Source: Lentilactobacillus parafarraginis DSM 18390 = JCM 14109 (GTDB taxonomy: Bacteria > Bacillota > Bacilli > Lactobacillales > Lactobacillaceae). From it: 40,198 nucleotides of DNA. Within the stretch, counting starts at the first letter, position 1; each line of letters begins with the position of its first letter. A model generated the notes under the pieces. That model did no database searches and had not been told where the DNA came from. It was given only the letters and a program-made list of their open reading frames with translations. The stretch spans positions 30,091 through 70,288 of the forward strand of contig NZ_AZFZ01000009.1 in assembly GCF_001435895.1 (NCBI RefSeq), read 5' to 3'. A program made the translations under genes and the position numbers. This document shows, piece by piece, positions 25,198-32,401 of this stretch.

Positions 25198-25314
25198 GTG
25201 GGATTCGTTTTATTTATCATTTTTATTTTCTTGATTAGTGGTTTTATTCAGTATTTTACCGGCTCTCCAACATCCATAAAGGGGAATGCAAAGCATTTGG
25301 CACAACGCAAATAA
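25198..25314 (+). CDS. Small single-span membrane protein, 38 residues
   Basis: The frame opens with GTG after TTAGGAGGTGG (a near-perfect ribosome-binding site, 6-7 bp spacing) and ends with TAA after 38 codons. The peptide is MGFVLFIIFIFLISGFIQYF followed by a polar, basic tail (two Lys in the middle, ending QRK), so one N-terminal membrane helix (about 3-20) with a positively charged C terminus. It has its own promoter and is closed by a good terminator 12 bp after the stop, so the unit looks genuine despite its size. I recognise no family; it lacks the usual type I toxin (Fst/Ldr) motif. Confidence 0.7.
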   Translation: MGFVLFIIFIFLISGFIQYFTGSPTSIKGNAKHLAQRK

Positions 25315-25325
25315 TGATTGCCCTC

Positions 25326-25362
25326 AGCTGAGATTACATTCATATGGATCTCAGCTTTTTTT
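25326..25362 (+). terminator. Terminator of the 38-residue membrane peptide gene
   Basis: AGCTGAGAT (25326-25334) pairs perfectly with ATCTCAGCT (25348-25356) over a 13-nt loop, followed by TTTTTT on the plus strand. Confidence 0.85.
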
Positions 25363-25408
25363 ATAAAAAAAACAAGCCAGCTCAAGGCTCGCTCATTTTA
25401 TTTTCAAC

Positions 25409-25948
25409 TTAATAATTACTATTCTGTCGCTTAAGATTGATCTGATTTTTCTCATTAAACGCCCGTTCAATTTCATCTTCGGAATAGCCAAAATCAACCA
25501 GTCCAAATTTTAGAAACAGCCGCCATGCATGGCCAAAGCTATCCCCACTTCGATTAAAGTAGGCGTCAAATAACATGCGCTTCATCGCCAGATATTGCTT
25601 ATCCAAGTCATCTGATTTCTTTAACTTGGAAATTTTTGTTAAATCATCGCCAGAGGTTAAGACAATGTGATTCCAATTCCGGAGATTAGAAATTAACAAG
25701 AAAAAATCCAAAGCATCCACGTACTCGTATAATAACGTCTCACGGGGCGTCTTATCCGGATCCTGCTTGCCGCGATGGGTTTTCCAAACTTTAAACCACT
25801 CCGATGTATTAGCCATTTCAGCTAACTCAACATCTAAGGAAACAAACGCGTTCTTAATCCGAGCATCGTTTGACCAAAATAACTGCTTCTTCGTTTCAAT
25901 CTGGCGATTTAGGGAAACCGATGAGGCAATTAACGCTTGTAAATCCAA
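25409..25948 (-). CDS. Dimeric dUTPase-like all-alpha NTP pyrophosphatase
   Basis: The protein (179 residues from the chosen start) carries the order of motifs seen in the dUTPase_2 family: an ExxE in VELAEMANTSEWFKVWK and an ExxD in LLYEYVDALDFFL, separated by a short loop, in an all-helical context. Family members hydrolyse dUTP to dUMP, keeping uracil out of DNA. I prefer the TTG at 25948, 8 bp after AGGAG; a GTG two codons earlier (25954) is too close to it. It is the last gene of a three-gene run whose other members I do not recognise, five to eleven bases downstream of the preceding gene. Substrate (dUTP or another nucleotide) is inference. Confidence 0.78.
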   Translation of the reverse strand: MDLQALIASSVSLNRQIETKKQLFWSNDARIKNAFVSLDVELAEMANTSEWFKVWKTHRGKQDPDKTPRETLLYEYVDALDFFLLISNLRNWNHIVLTSGDDLTKISKLKKSDDLDKQYLAMKRMLFDAYFNRSGDSFGHAWRLFLKFGLVDFGYSEDEIERAFNEKNQINLKRQNSNY

Positions 25949-25959
25949 TGACACCGCTC

Positions 25960-26895
25960 CTATCCGAATACAAATTGATTTGAAAGGATTTCCAATTGCT
26001 TCTGATTGTTAAGATACCATTCTTTAATAAATGGATAGTCCAACAATAGATACAACCAGTTTTCACTTTGCTGATCATCGTGAACCATTGCGCCCCACTT
26101 TGGCCGATCGGGTTTTCCATTATCGGTAACCGTCACTTTAATCCCGTTATCGAGGGTTAATGAGGCTCCGCCAATTCCATCTGTCATCAAAATGAACTGG
26201 TTTTCTGCGGACTTTACAAACAGCTCATCCATAACGGAATCGGTTAAGGCCCCCGCTGCAAAGGCATAGAACTCCCCGTTCACACTGTCAAGAACGTTAA
26301 AGTCGACCTTAAAGCCAAATTTTTCTTTTAGTTCAGCGGCTGCTTGAGTCAATAATTGTAAGACGCCCTTCAAGATGCCTTTGTCAACACCTTCAAGATC
26401 CACTACAAAGTAATTAATGAGAGCAGAGCCGTGAAACATCAGTTCCTTATTCTTAAGATCAATATAGAAGAGCGGCCGGTTATGCATCGTTGGCCCAAAG
26501 AAAAAGCCGTCTGAATTCTTGGTTGACTTAGTAAACGTAAACGTCTGGTCACCCAAGGAAGTAAACTTGCATAAAAGCTTCTGGACCCTTTCAGCATTAC
26601 TAATGCGGAAATCAGTTCCTAAATCAGCCAACGTCAACAAACGTTCAAAGAAAATCAGCTGGACATCTTCATCCGAAAACTGATGGGGAAACGTGACAAA
26701 ATCGGAATTCAGCTGAAAGTTTGTCAGCTCAACTGCTGCGCTCAAGAGTGCCTGGCCATCCTGAGTTTCGCTCAGGGTATGAAATGCCTTTAAATACTTG
26801 GCACCCGTGTCTAAGCCTCCCTGAATCGCATGACCGTAATTGGTTAATAATTCGTTGGCAGAAATAACTTTTTGCTCTGTTTCGTTACTCACCAT
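25960..26895 (-). CDS. Unrecognised protein, middle gene of the dUTPase-like operon
   Basis: The 311-residue protein matches no family I know. It appears soluble: mixed helices in the N-terminal 130 residues, then a region rich in strands and aromatics (DGFFFGPTMHNRPLFYIDL, LINYFVVDLEGVDKG), a helix LLTQAAAELKEKFGFKVDF, and a C-terminal WLYLLLDYPFIKEWYLNNQ. There is no signal peptide, P-loop or metal-site signature that I can see. The ATG at 26895 follows AGGTGAG and overlaps the end of the upstream gene by 11 bp, so expression is coupled to it. Confidence 0.75.
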   Translation of the reverse strand: MVSNETEQKVISANELLTNYGHAIQGGLDTGAKYLKAFHTLSETQDGQALLSAAVELTNFQLNSDFVTFPHQFSDEDVQLIFFERLLTLADLGTDFRISNAERVQKLLCKFTSLGDQTFTFTKSTKNSDGFFFGPTMHNRPLFYIDLKNKELMFHGSALINYFVVDLEGVDKGILKGVLQLLTQAAAELKEKFGFKVDFNVLDSVNGEFYAFAAGALTDSVMDELFVKSAENQFILMTDGIGGASLTLDNGIKVTVTDNGKPDRPKWGAMVHDDQQSENWLYLLLDYPFIKEWYLNNQKQLEILSNQFVFG

Positions 26896-27766
26896 CACTC
26901 ACCTGCGATTCCTGGGTCAAGCTCTCGAGATACTTATCATATAAGTGGTCGTTATTATCGATGAAGGCTTCAAAACTTCCGAATGATGCCCGAATATTCT
27001 TCTTTTCCAAAGATAAAATCGTTTCTTCCTTTGACAGCGCTAAAATTTTATTCTCGTTTTCTTTAATTGTGGCACGACCGTTGGCAGCTTCCTCATCGGT
27101 CTGCGTTAGTTGGAGCAATTCATCATTTAACTGCTGGCGCTCCTCCTTAACCTTACCGGCTTCCCAAGGCATCGGTGACTTCTCCTGGTTCTCCTTCAAC
27201 TTTGCTCGCACCGCTTCCTTGCGTTTATCGCGGGAGTCCTGTTCACTAATCAGCTTAGTAATGCGTTCATTTTGTTCCCCAAGCTGCTTCATTGCGTCGT
27301 CATTAACGCGCTGATTATTAGCTTCCAGTGCAAACGACGATGCTAATATTTTATAAGCATCCTCATCAAAATTAAATTTGACATTGATCGGATCAAGTTC
27401 ACCAAACATTCGGTGATCCCACCAATTACCAAAATAAATCCGGAACCTGCCTAATTCATATTCGTGATAGTAAAAAAATGGATATGTAGTCCCCAAATAA
27501 TCAATCAGTTTATTACTCAAGTGATGACTCAGTTGAGCAGTCAAATCCGATGCTAGATTAAAATGATCCGGAGCAATTGGTGCGTCGCTATCAGTCCCAA
27601 GCTCGCCAGCATATCGCTGTGGGTCCATCAACTGGTAAACTTTTAAATCGTCACCATTACTCAATGAATCATTCAAATCGGTTAAATAATGTATCTTCTC
27701 ATTTAAAGCCGAGGAGAGTTGCGCATCGTTTTGGCCGAACTGATCCGTTTCCATTTGTCTTTCCAT
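26885..27766 (-). CDS. Unrecognised coiled-coil protein, first gene of the dUTPase-like operon
   Basis: The 293-residue protein has an acidic N-terminal part, an aromatic segment around residues 96-117 (FFYYHEYELGRFRIYFGNWW), and a long Glu/Lys/Gln-rich predicted coiled coil (about 150-262) broken by a short Pro/Trp loop (SPMPWEAGK). The C terminus is acidic. I assign no function; automated annotation could label such coils SbcC-like without real homology. GAGGC precedes the ATG. It lies 180 bp downstream of glnA beyond a terminator, so probably has its own promoter, which I could not fix. Confidence 0.75.
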   Translation of the reverse strand: MERQMETDQFGQNDAQLSSALNEKIHYLTDLNDSLSNGDDLKVYQLMDPQRYAGELGTDSDAPIAPDHFNLASDLTAQLSHHLSNKLIDYLGTTYPFFYYHEYELGRFRIYFGNWWDHRMFGELDPINVKFNFDEDAYKILASSFALEANNQRVNDDAMKQLGEQNERITKLISEQDSRDKRKEAVRAKLKENQEKSPMPWEAGKVKEERQQLNDELLQLTQTDEEAANGRATIKENENKILALSKEETILSLEKKNIRASFGSFEAFIDNNDHLYDKYLESLTQESQVSDGE

Positions 27767-27874
27767 AATATAGCCTCGTTTTTCCCCGTTATTTATACCT
27801 TTAATGTTATCTGAAATCAGACAATAAATAAAGGCCCAATCGCATAATTTGGCACTATTTTAACTTTCGAATGC

Positions 27875-27915
27875 AAAACGCCCTGAAAATCAGCAACCGC
27901 TGATATCCAAGGCGT
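27875..27915 (-). terminator. Terminator after glnA
   Basis: On the minus strand ACGCC...GGCGT closes a long imperfect hairpin with an inner ATCAGC/GCTGAT stem, followed by TTTT. It is about 35 bp past the glnA stop. The U tract is short. Confidence 0.6.
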
Positions 27916-27948
27916 CTTCACAAAAACAATTTGTTTAAATGGTTTTAA

Positions 27949-29292
27949 TTAATACTTTTCAAGGTATTGATCCCGTTCCCAACCAGAAACTTGGGTCCGA
28001 TATGAATCATATTCAAGATTCTTAGCTTCAATGAAGCTGTTGAAGAGGTGTTCGCCAAGCGCATTTCTCATGACATCGTCAGCTGCTAAGTCCTTTAAAG
28101 CGTTATGCAGCGTGTCTGGCAAGTTTTGGATATGGCTCTTCTTCAATTCGTCAGCATTCATTCGGTAAATGTTTCGATCCACACTGTGTTCTGGCTCAAT
28201 CTTATTCTTAAGGCCGTCAAGACCGGCTTCCAGGACACATGCGATTGCGAGATATGGATTAGCGGTTGGATCCACACTACGGACTTCCAAACGAGTTGAA
28301 TTTCCACGAGCACTTGGAATTCGAATCAGTGGTGACCGGTTCGAACCTGACCAAGCAACGTAAACTGGCGCTTCAAACCCTGGAACCAAGCGCTTATATG
28401 AGTTAACGATTGGGTTACATACGGCGGTAAATGAACGAGCATGCTTCAACAAGCCACCAAGGAAGTAGTAAGCTTCCTGGGAAATTTCGAGTTCGCCATC
28501 TTTATCATAGAAGGTATTGCCCTTGTCCGTGAAGAGTGACATGTTCAAATGCATTCCTGAACCATTGATGCCACTGAGCGGCTTTGGCATGAACGTTGCG
28601 TACAAACCATACTTCCGGGCAATTGTCTTAACTACCAGCTTGAAGGTTTGAATGTTATCGGCAGCGGCCAATGCGTCAGCATACTTAAAATCAATTTCAT
28701 GCTGGCCAGGGGCAACCTCATGATGGGCTGCTTCAACATCAAAGCCCATTTCCTCAAGGGTTAACACAATTTCACGACGACAATTCTCACCTAAATCCAT
28801 TGGGGCCATATCGAAATAGCTCCCCTTATCATTCAGATGTAAGGTTGGTTCGCCCTTTTCATTCATTTTGAAAAGGAAGAATTCTGGTTCCGGGCCAATG
28901 TTGAATGACGTGAAACCAGCTTTTTTCATATCGCCAAGCACGCGGATCAGGTTGTTACGAGGATCAGCGGCGTATGGTTCACCGTTTGGTCGGTAAACTT
29001 GGCAAATGACACGAGCAATTTTGCCACGATCAGTACTCCAAGGGAAGATCATCCAGGTTGATAAATCTGGATACAGGTACATATCACTTTCTTCAATTCG
29101 AACAAACCCTTCGATTGAAGAACCATCAAACATCAATTTGTTATCAAGCAGCTTGTCCAGTTGAGTAATTGGTACCTCAACATTTTTAATTGTTCCAAAT
29201 AAATCAGTGAACATCAGACGAAGAAATTTAACGTCCTCATCCTTTACGATCTTTCGAATATCATCTTTAGAATAATCATGTTTCGTGGCCAT
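27949..29292 (-). CDS. glnA: Glutamine synthetase type I (alpha)
   Basis: It makes glutamine from glutamate, ammonia and ATP. The 447-residue length fits the GSI-alpha form of Firmicutes, which is feedback inhibited and not adenylylated. Motifs: [45 protein letters not shown] and [11 protein letters not shown] (ATP/ammonia site). The GSI-beta adenylylation loop is absent. It follows glnR by 14 bp as in the Bacillus glnRA operon, and in that system feedback-inhibited GlnA also modulates GlnR. Confidence 0.97.
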   Translation of the reverse strand: MATKHDYSKDDIRKIVKDEDVKFLRLMFTDLFGTIKNVEVPITQLDKLLDNKLMFDGSSIEGFVRIEESDMYLYPDLSTWMIFPWSTDRGKIARVICQVYRPNGEPYAADPRNNLIRVLGDMKKAGFTSFNIGPEPEFFLFKMNEKGEPTLHLNDKGSYFDMAPMDLGENCRREIVLTLEEMGFDVEAAHHEVAPGQHEIDFKYADALAAADNIQTFKLVVKTIARKYGLYATFMPKPLSGINGSGMHLNMSLFTDKGNTFYDKDGELEISQEAYYFLGGLLKHARSFTAVCNPIVNSYKRLVPGFEAPVYVAWSGSNRSPLIRIPSARGNSTRLEVRSVDPTANPYLAIACVLEAGLDGLKNKIEPEHSVDRNIYRMNADELKKSHIQNLPDTLHNALKDLAADDVMRNALGEHLFNSFIEAKNLEYDSYRTQVSGWERDQYLEKY

Positions 29293-29306
29293 TTAAAACG
29301 CTCCTA

Positions 29307-29708
29307 TCATTCATTAAATTTGTGGAAATTATTCGGATTGTCAAACGTTGAAGAAGGCGGCTTCAGTCCACCGATATGCATAAATTCATCCTGAAGAATT
29401 TTCCTGACATCGCTGTCGGTCAATCCCTTTTCCAAATTTTTCTGCCGCTCATCCTCAAGTTGTTCCTGTTTCTTATAAACCGCCTTGATTCCGGAGATGT
29501 TCAGACCATCATCCAAATAATCCTTGATCTCCAAAAGTCGGTCGACATCATTCAACGAATACATCCGCCTGTTACCTTCATTACGAATTGGCTTGATCAA
29601 ATCTTGCTGTTCGTAATAACGAATTTGCCGTGCAGTTAGATCGGTAAGCTTCATAACGGTCCCGATGGGCAAAACTGACATTGAACGCCGTAGTTCCTTC
29701 TCTCGCAT
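29307..29708 (-). CDS. glnR: GlnR, MerR-family nitrogen repressor
   Basis: The 133-residue protein has a MerR winged helix (MKLTDLTARQIRYYEQQDLI, about 19-40, then NRRMYS) and a short C-terminal tail (about 85-133), the region that interacts with glutamine synthetase in Bacillus. It represses its own glnRA operon and other ammonium-assimilation genes. The start ATG follows AGGAGGTG. A perfect GlnR-type box and a promoter lie upstream, supporting autoregulation. Confidence 0.94.
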   Translation of the reverse strand: MREKELRRSMSVLPIGTVMKLTDLTARQIRYYEQQDLIKPIRNEGNRRMYSLNDVDRLLEIKDYLDDGLNISGIKAVYKKQEQLEDERQKNLEKGLTDSDVRKILQDEFMHIGGLKPPSSTFDNPNNFHKFNE

Positions 29709-29734
29709 GTTTCACCTCCTAAATTCTTGAATTT

Positions 29735-29762
29735 ATAATACCATTCACAGAAACAAAGTCAA
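29735..29762 (-). promoter_or_regulatory. Promoter of glnRA
   Basis: On the minus strand TTGACT (29757-29762), 16-bp spacer, TATTAT (29735-29740), about 27 bp before the glnR start. Confidence 0.65.
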
Positions 29763-29769
29763 GTGCAAA

Positions 29770-29786
29770 TGTTATATTTTATGACA
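29770..29786 (-). promoter_or_regulatory. GlnR/TnrA operator
   Basis: TGTCATAAAATATAACA on the minus strand fits the consensus TGTNA-N7-TNACA at every fixed position. It lies 7 bp upstream of the -35 of glnR and abuts the miaA stop codon at 29787. Confidence 0.85.
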
Positions 29787-30719
29787 TCAGTTTGATTGAT
29801 CGCCGCTTTCAAGCCATTTTCTAACGTCGTCATTTAATCGGCTGACATCCCCAGGATCACTGATAATATCGTACCAGTGCGGCTTGGTTTTATTACGAAA
29901 CCAGGTTAGCTGGCGCTTGGCGTAGTGCCGTGAATCTTTTTTAACGAGGTCGACTGCTTCTGCCAATGTCCGGTCATGAGAAAAGTAAGGCTCAAACTCA
30001 TGGTAGCCAATTCCCTTCCCCGCTTGAAGTCGCGTGCCGCCATTTTGATAAACGTAACGCGCCTCGTCAAGTAACCCCTGATCCATCATCTGATCAACGC
30101 GCTGATTGATCCGCTTATAGAGGGTTGCTCGATCAGTGGTCAAACCAACGATAAACGCGTCATATGGCCGTGGGCGATTGGTTTGATCGGAAAAACGATG
30201 CCCAGTTTTTATGTAAACTTCCAGTGCACGGATAACGCGGCGAACATTATTAACGGGGATTCGTTCAGCTGCGACTGGGTCAACCTTCGCCAATCGCTGA
30301 TGGAGGGCCCCATTTCCCTTCACCGCTGCCTGGGCAAGTAGCTCACGCCGAAGCTGATCACTTTCAAATTGATCACCACCAAGGGTTAAGCCATTTAACA
30401 ATGCCTGCAAGTAAAAGCCGGTGCCGCCCACGATAATTGGCAGCTTACCTGCAGCTGTGATCTGAGCAATGGCCGCGGTTGCGTCGCTGACAAAATCAGC
30501 AACGGAAAAGCGCTGATCAATATCGCGAATATTGATCAAATGGTGGACAATTCCTTGTTTTTCGTCTTCGGTGATCTTTGCAGTCCCAATATCAAGCTTA
30601 CGGTAAACCTGCATGGAGTCGCCGGAAATGATTTCGCCATTAAACTTTTTGGCGAGTTTAATCGACGTCGCTGTCTTACCAACCGCCGTTGGCCCAACAA
30701 TTGCTAACACTTTTTTCAA
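29787..30719 (-). CDS. miaA: tRNA dimethylallyltransferase
   Basis: It adds dimethylallyl to A37 of tRNAs reading U-starting codons. The 310-residue P-loop protein has IVGPTAVGKTATS, ISGDSMQVYRKLDIGTAK (catalytic Asp/Thr region), HHLINI, IVGGTGFYLQALLNG and KKDSRHYAKRQLTWFR. The start overlaps the stop of the upstream GDPD gene by 4 bp. MiaA followed by glnRA is common in lactobacilli (hflX is missing between them here). Confidence 0.95.
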   Translation of the reverse strand: MKKVLAIVGPTAVGKTATSIKLAKKFNGEIISGDSMQVYRKLDIGTAKITEDEKQGIVHHLINIRDIDQRFSVADFVSDATAAIAQITAAGKLPIIVGGTGFYLQALLNGLTLGGDQFESDQLRRELLAQAAVKGNGALHQRLAKVDPVAAERIPVNNVRRVIRALEVYIKTGHRFSDQTNRPRPYDAFIVGLTTDRATLYKRINQRVDQMMDQGLLDEARYVYQNGGTRLQAGKGIGYHEFEPYFSHDRTLAEAVDLVKKDSRHYAKRQLTWFRNKTKPHWYDIISDPGDVSRLNDDVRKWLESGDQSN

Positions 30720-31462
30720 ATTAAGCCACCTCGCATTTCCTGACGCACTTGAACGGCCTTTCCTGGGTAATCAGTAATAATAGCCGCCATATTGCGCTCA
30801 AAGCAGTATTGCATGTCCTCAGTCGAATTAACCACCCATGGCCGTAAATGCTTTGCAGGCGCGTAGAAGGGGTGTCGTTTGATCCAGCGAATGTCGGGAT
30901 GAAAATCTTCAACAACCTTGCTGCGTTTAAGGGTTTTTGCCTGCTTGGCCGCCGTTTTAAATAGTCGGGCTTCGTATGCCTGGGGATCAATTTGATTGAG
31001 AATGGCCAACGACTTTCCGTTAAAACTCGAATAAATGAGCTGAAACGGGTATTTAATCGACGAAAAATATTCGTATACGGCACGTTCAAGACCAGGATAA
31101 TGAATCTTGTTGGTTTTAAGTTCCAAATTAAAAATACCGGTAAAATGCATTTTCGTGAGCATTGCCACGACTTCCTGAAGGGTTGGCACCCGGGTTCCGG
31201 TAAACTCTTCACTAAATTTAACCCCGGCGTCCAACTGCTTAATTTCAGCAAGCGTCTTCGTTTCGATCAATCCGCTGCCATTCGTTGTTCGGTCGACCGT
31301 TTCATCATGCATGATAATAAACTGATGGTCCGCTGAAAAGTGAACGTCGGTTTCAATGCCCTCAGCGCCTTCATCGATCGCGGTTTTAAATGCAATTAAG
31401 GTGTTTTCCGGACGAGTCCCCCGGCTGCCCCGATGAGCAATAATTTTTGTGTCGATTTGCAT
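30716..31462 (-). CDS. Glycerophosphodiester phosphodiesterase
   Basis: The 248-residue TIM-barrel enzyme hydrolyses glycerophosphodiesters to glycerol 3-phosphate and an alcohol. It shows the GDPD signatures IIAHRGSRGTRPENTLIAF (catalytic His10, Arg11, Glu), GIETDVHFSADHQFIIMHD (metal-binding Glu/Asp and catalytic His) and RTTNGSG. There is no signal peptide, so it is cytosolic (UgpQ-like). AAGGAG precedes the ATG. It is divergent from the DUF3042 gene and overlaps miaA. Confidence 0.93.
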   Translation of the reverse strand: MQIDTKIIAHRGSRGTRPENTLIAFKTAIDEGAEGIETDVHFSADHQFIIMHDETVDRTTNGSGLIETKTLAEIKQLDAGVKFSEEFTGTRVPTLQEVVAMLTKMHFTGIFNLELKTNKIHYPGLERAVYEYFSSIKYPFQLIYSSFNGKSLAILNQIDPQAYEARLFKTAAKQAKTLKRSKVVEDFHPDIRWIKRHPFYAPAKHLRPWVVNSTEDMQYCFERNMAAIITDYPGKAVQVRQEMRGGLI

Positions 31463-31562
31463 AGGTGTCTCCTTATTTCTCGGCTAAATTAATCAATTAA
31501 CTAGATATCTGTCACTAAATAACGCATAATAAAAGTATAAAATGATTTTAGGAGGGGTTTTA

Positions 31563-31739
31563 ATGGAACATTTTACTAAAGGATTGATTGTTGGCGTCCT
31601 GGGAACGGTTGCTGCTGGGGTTGGTGCCCTATTAACGTTTAAAAAATCCGTTGTTGATCCAATTGAGGACCAGGAAGAAAAATTCGAAGAAAACCGTAAA
31701 CGGGCCATGCGCAAAAGCCGCGCCGCTCATCATGGATAA
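31563..31739 (+). CDS. DUF3042 family small membrane-associated protein
   Basis: The 58-residue protein has an N-terminal hydrophobic, glycine-rich segment (GLIVGVLGTVAAGVGALL, about 7-25) followed by a charged helix (EDQEEKFEENRKRAMRKSRAAHHG), the layout of the DUF3042 family found in Lactobacillales. Function is unknown. The ATG at 31563 has AGGAGGGG 5 bp upstream; a longer frame from 31542 would start inside the ribosome-binding site region. It is a stand-alone plus-strand gene with a long structured 3' region. Confidence 0.85.
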   Translation: MEHFTKGLIVGVLGTVAAGVGALLTFKKSVVDPIEDQEEKFEENRKRAMRKSRAAHHG

Positions 31740-31897
31740 TAAATAACACCAAAAAGTGGGCCAATAAGCGCATCGCTTCTCACGTAGAGCCGGATAATCC
31801 GAATATCCCGGCCTTAGAGGTCTCGATTATCCAGCTGCCGGGCGGAAAAGCCGCTTTTGATCGGCCAATTTAACAATGCCACATTCGAATAAATATG
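31740..31897 (+). other. Structured intergenic segment downstream of the DUF3042 gene
   Basis: About 160 bp with no gene. Nested pairing can form: GGCCAATAAGCG (31759-31770) with CGCTTTTGATCGGCC (31852-31866), and GCCGGATAATC (31789-31799) with GATTATCCAGC (31825-31835). It sits between the stop codon and the terminator, so is probably a structured 3' UTR or a separate small RNA. No known RNA family recognised. Confidence 0.4.
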
Positions 31898-31939
31898 AAG
31901 AGGTTGAGACAATCGATACGTTTGTCTCAACCTCTTTTT
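31898..31939 (+). terminator. Terminator, convergent DUF3042 and rhodanese genes
   Basis: A perfect 15-bp stem, AAGAGGTTGAGACAA (31898-31912) with TTGTCTCAACCTCTT (31922-31936), followed by TTT on the plus strand. The stem is symmetric and may also stop minus-strand transcripts of the rhodanese gene. Confidence 0.85.
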
Positions 31940-31942
31940 GAA

Positions 31943-32365
31943 TTAAATGTTGCTTTTCTTTTCCTTACCGTTCCAATTTTGATAACCATTTTTCAAAATA
32001 TAAAGGTCTTTATAGCCTTTCTTGCTTAAAAAGAGAGCGGCACGCTTACTCATTGTCTTTCCCTGATCATACATATAAATCGGCATATCAGAACGAAGTT
32101 GTTGGTAAAAATTACGAATAGTTGAGTACGGAACGTTTCGGGCCCCCAGAATGTGACCATCCTTAAAACTCTTCGACTCCCGTAAATCAATTACCTGCGC
32201 CTTGCGCATTCCGGATTGAAAATCCTCATTCGATAAGTAGGTAGCTGCTTGGCGTACCCGATAATTTGTGATTAACGTGTATCCCAGCCAACCTGCTAGT
32301 ATGATCACAAGAATAATTGACATCCACCCATTTGCGTTTAACGATCCAACAATCACTTTCAGCAT
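31943..32365 (-). CDS. Membrane-anchored rhodanese-like protein (YqhL type)
   Basis: The 140-residue protein has one N-terminal membrane helix (MSIILVIILAGWLGYTL, about 15-35) and a rhodanese fold (QVIDLRESKSFKDGHILGARNVPY). At the usual catalytic Cys position the loop reads YMYDQGKTMSKRAA, with no Cys, so sulfurtransferase activity is doubtful. It is linked to glucokinase 36 bp upstream, the arrangement of YqhL near glcK in Bacilli. The start is uncertain: the ribosome-binding site before the first ATG is weak and close. Confidence 0.85.
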   Translation of the reverse strand: MLKVIVGSLNANGWMSIILVIILAGWLGYTLITNYRVRQAATYLSNEDFQSGMRKAQVIDLRESKSFKDGHILGARNVPYSTIRNFYQQLRSDMPIYMYDQGKTMSKRAALFLSKKGYKDLYILKNGYQNWNGKEKKSNI

Positions 32366-32401
32366 CTCTCTTTCAAACTTTTATTTTATGATCAAAATTG
32401 T

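Noticed and set aside
30721-31251. A 176-codon minus-strand open frame inside the glycerophosphodiester phosphodiesterase gene
   Set aside because: It is a shadow in another frame; the GDPD frame has clear catalytic motifs, and this one has none and no ribosome-binding site.
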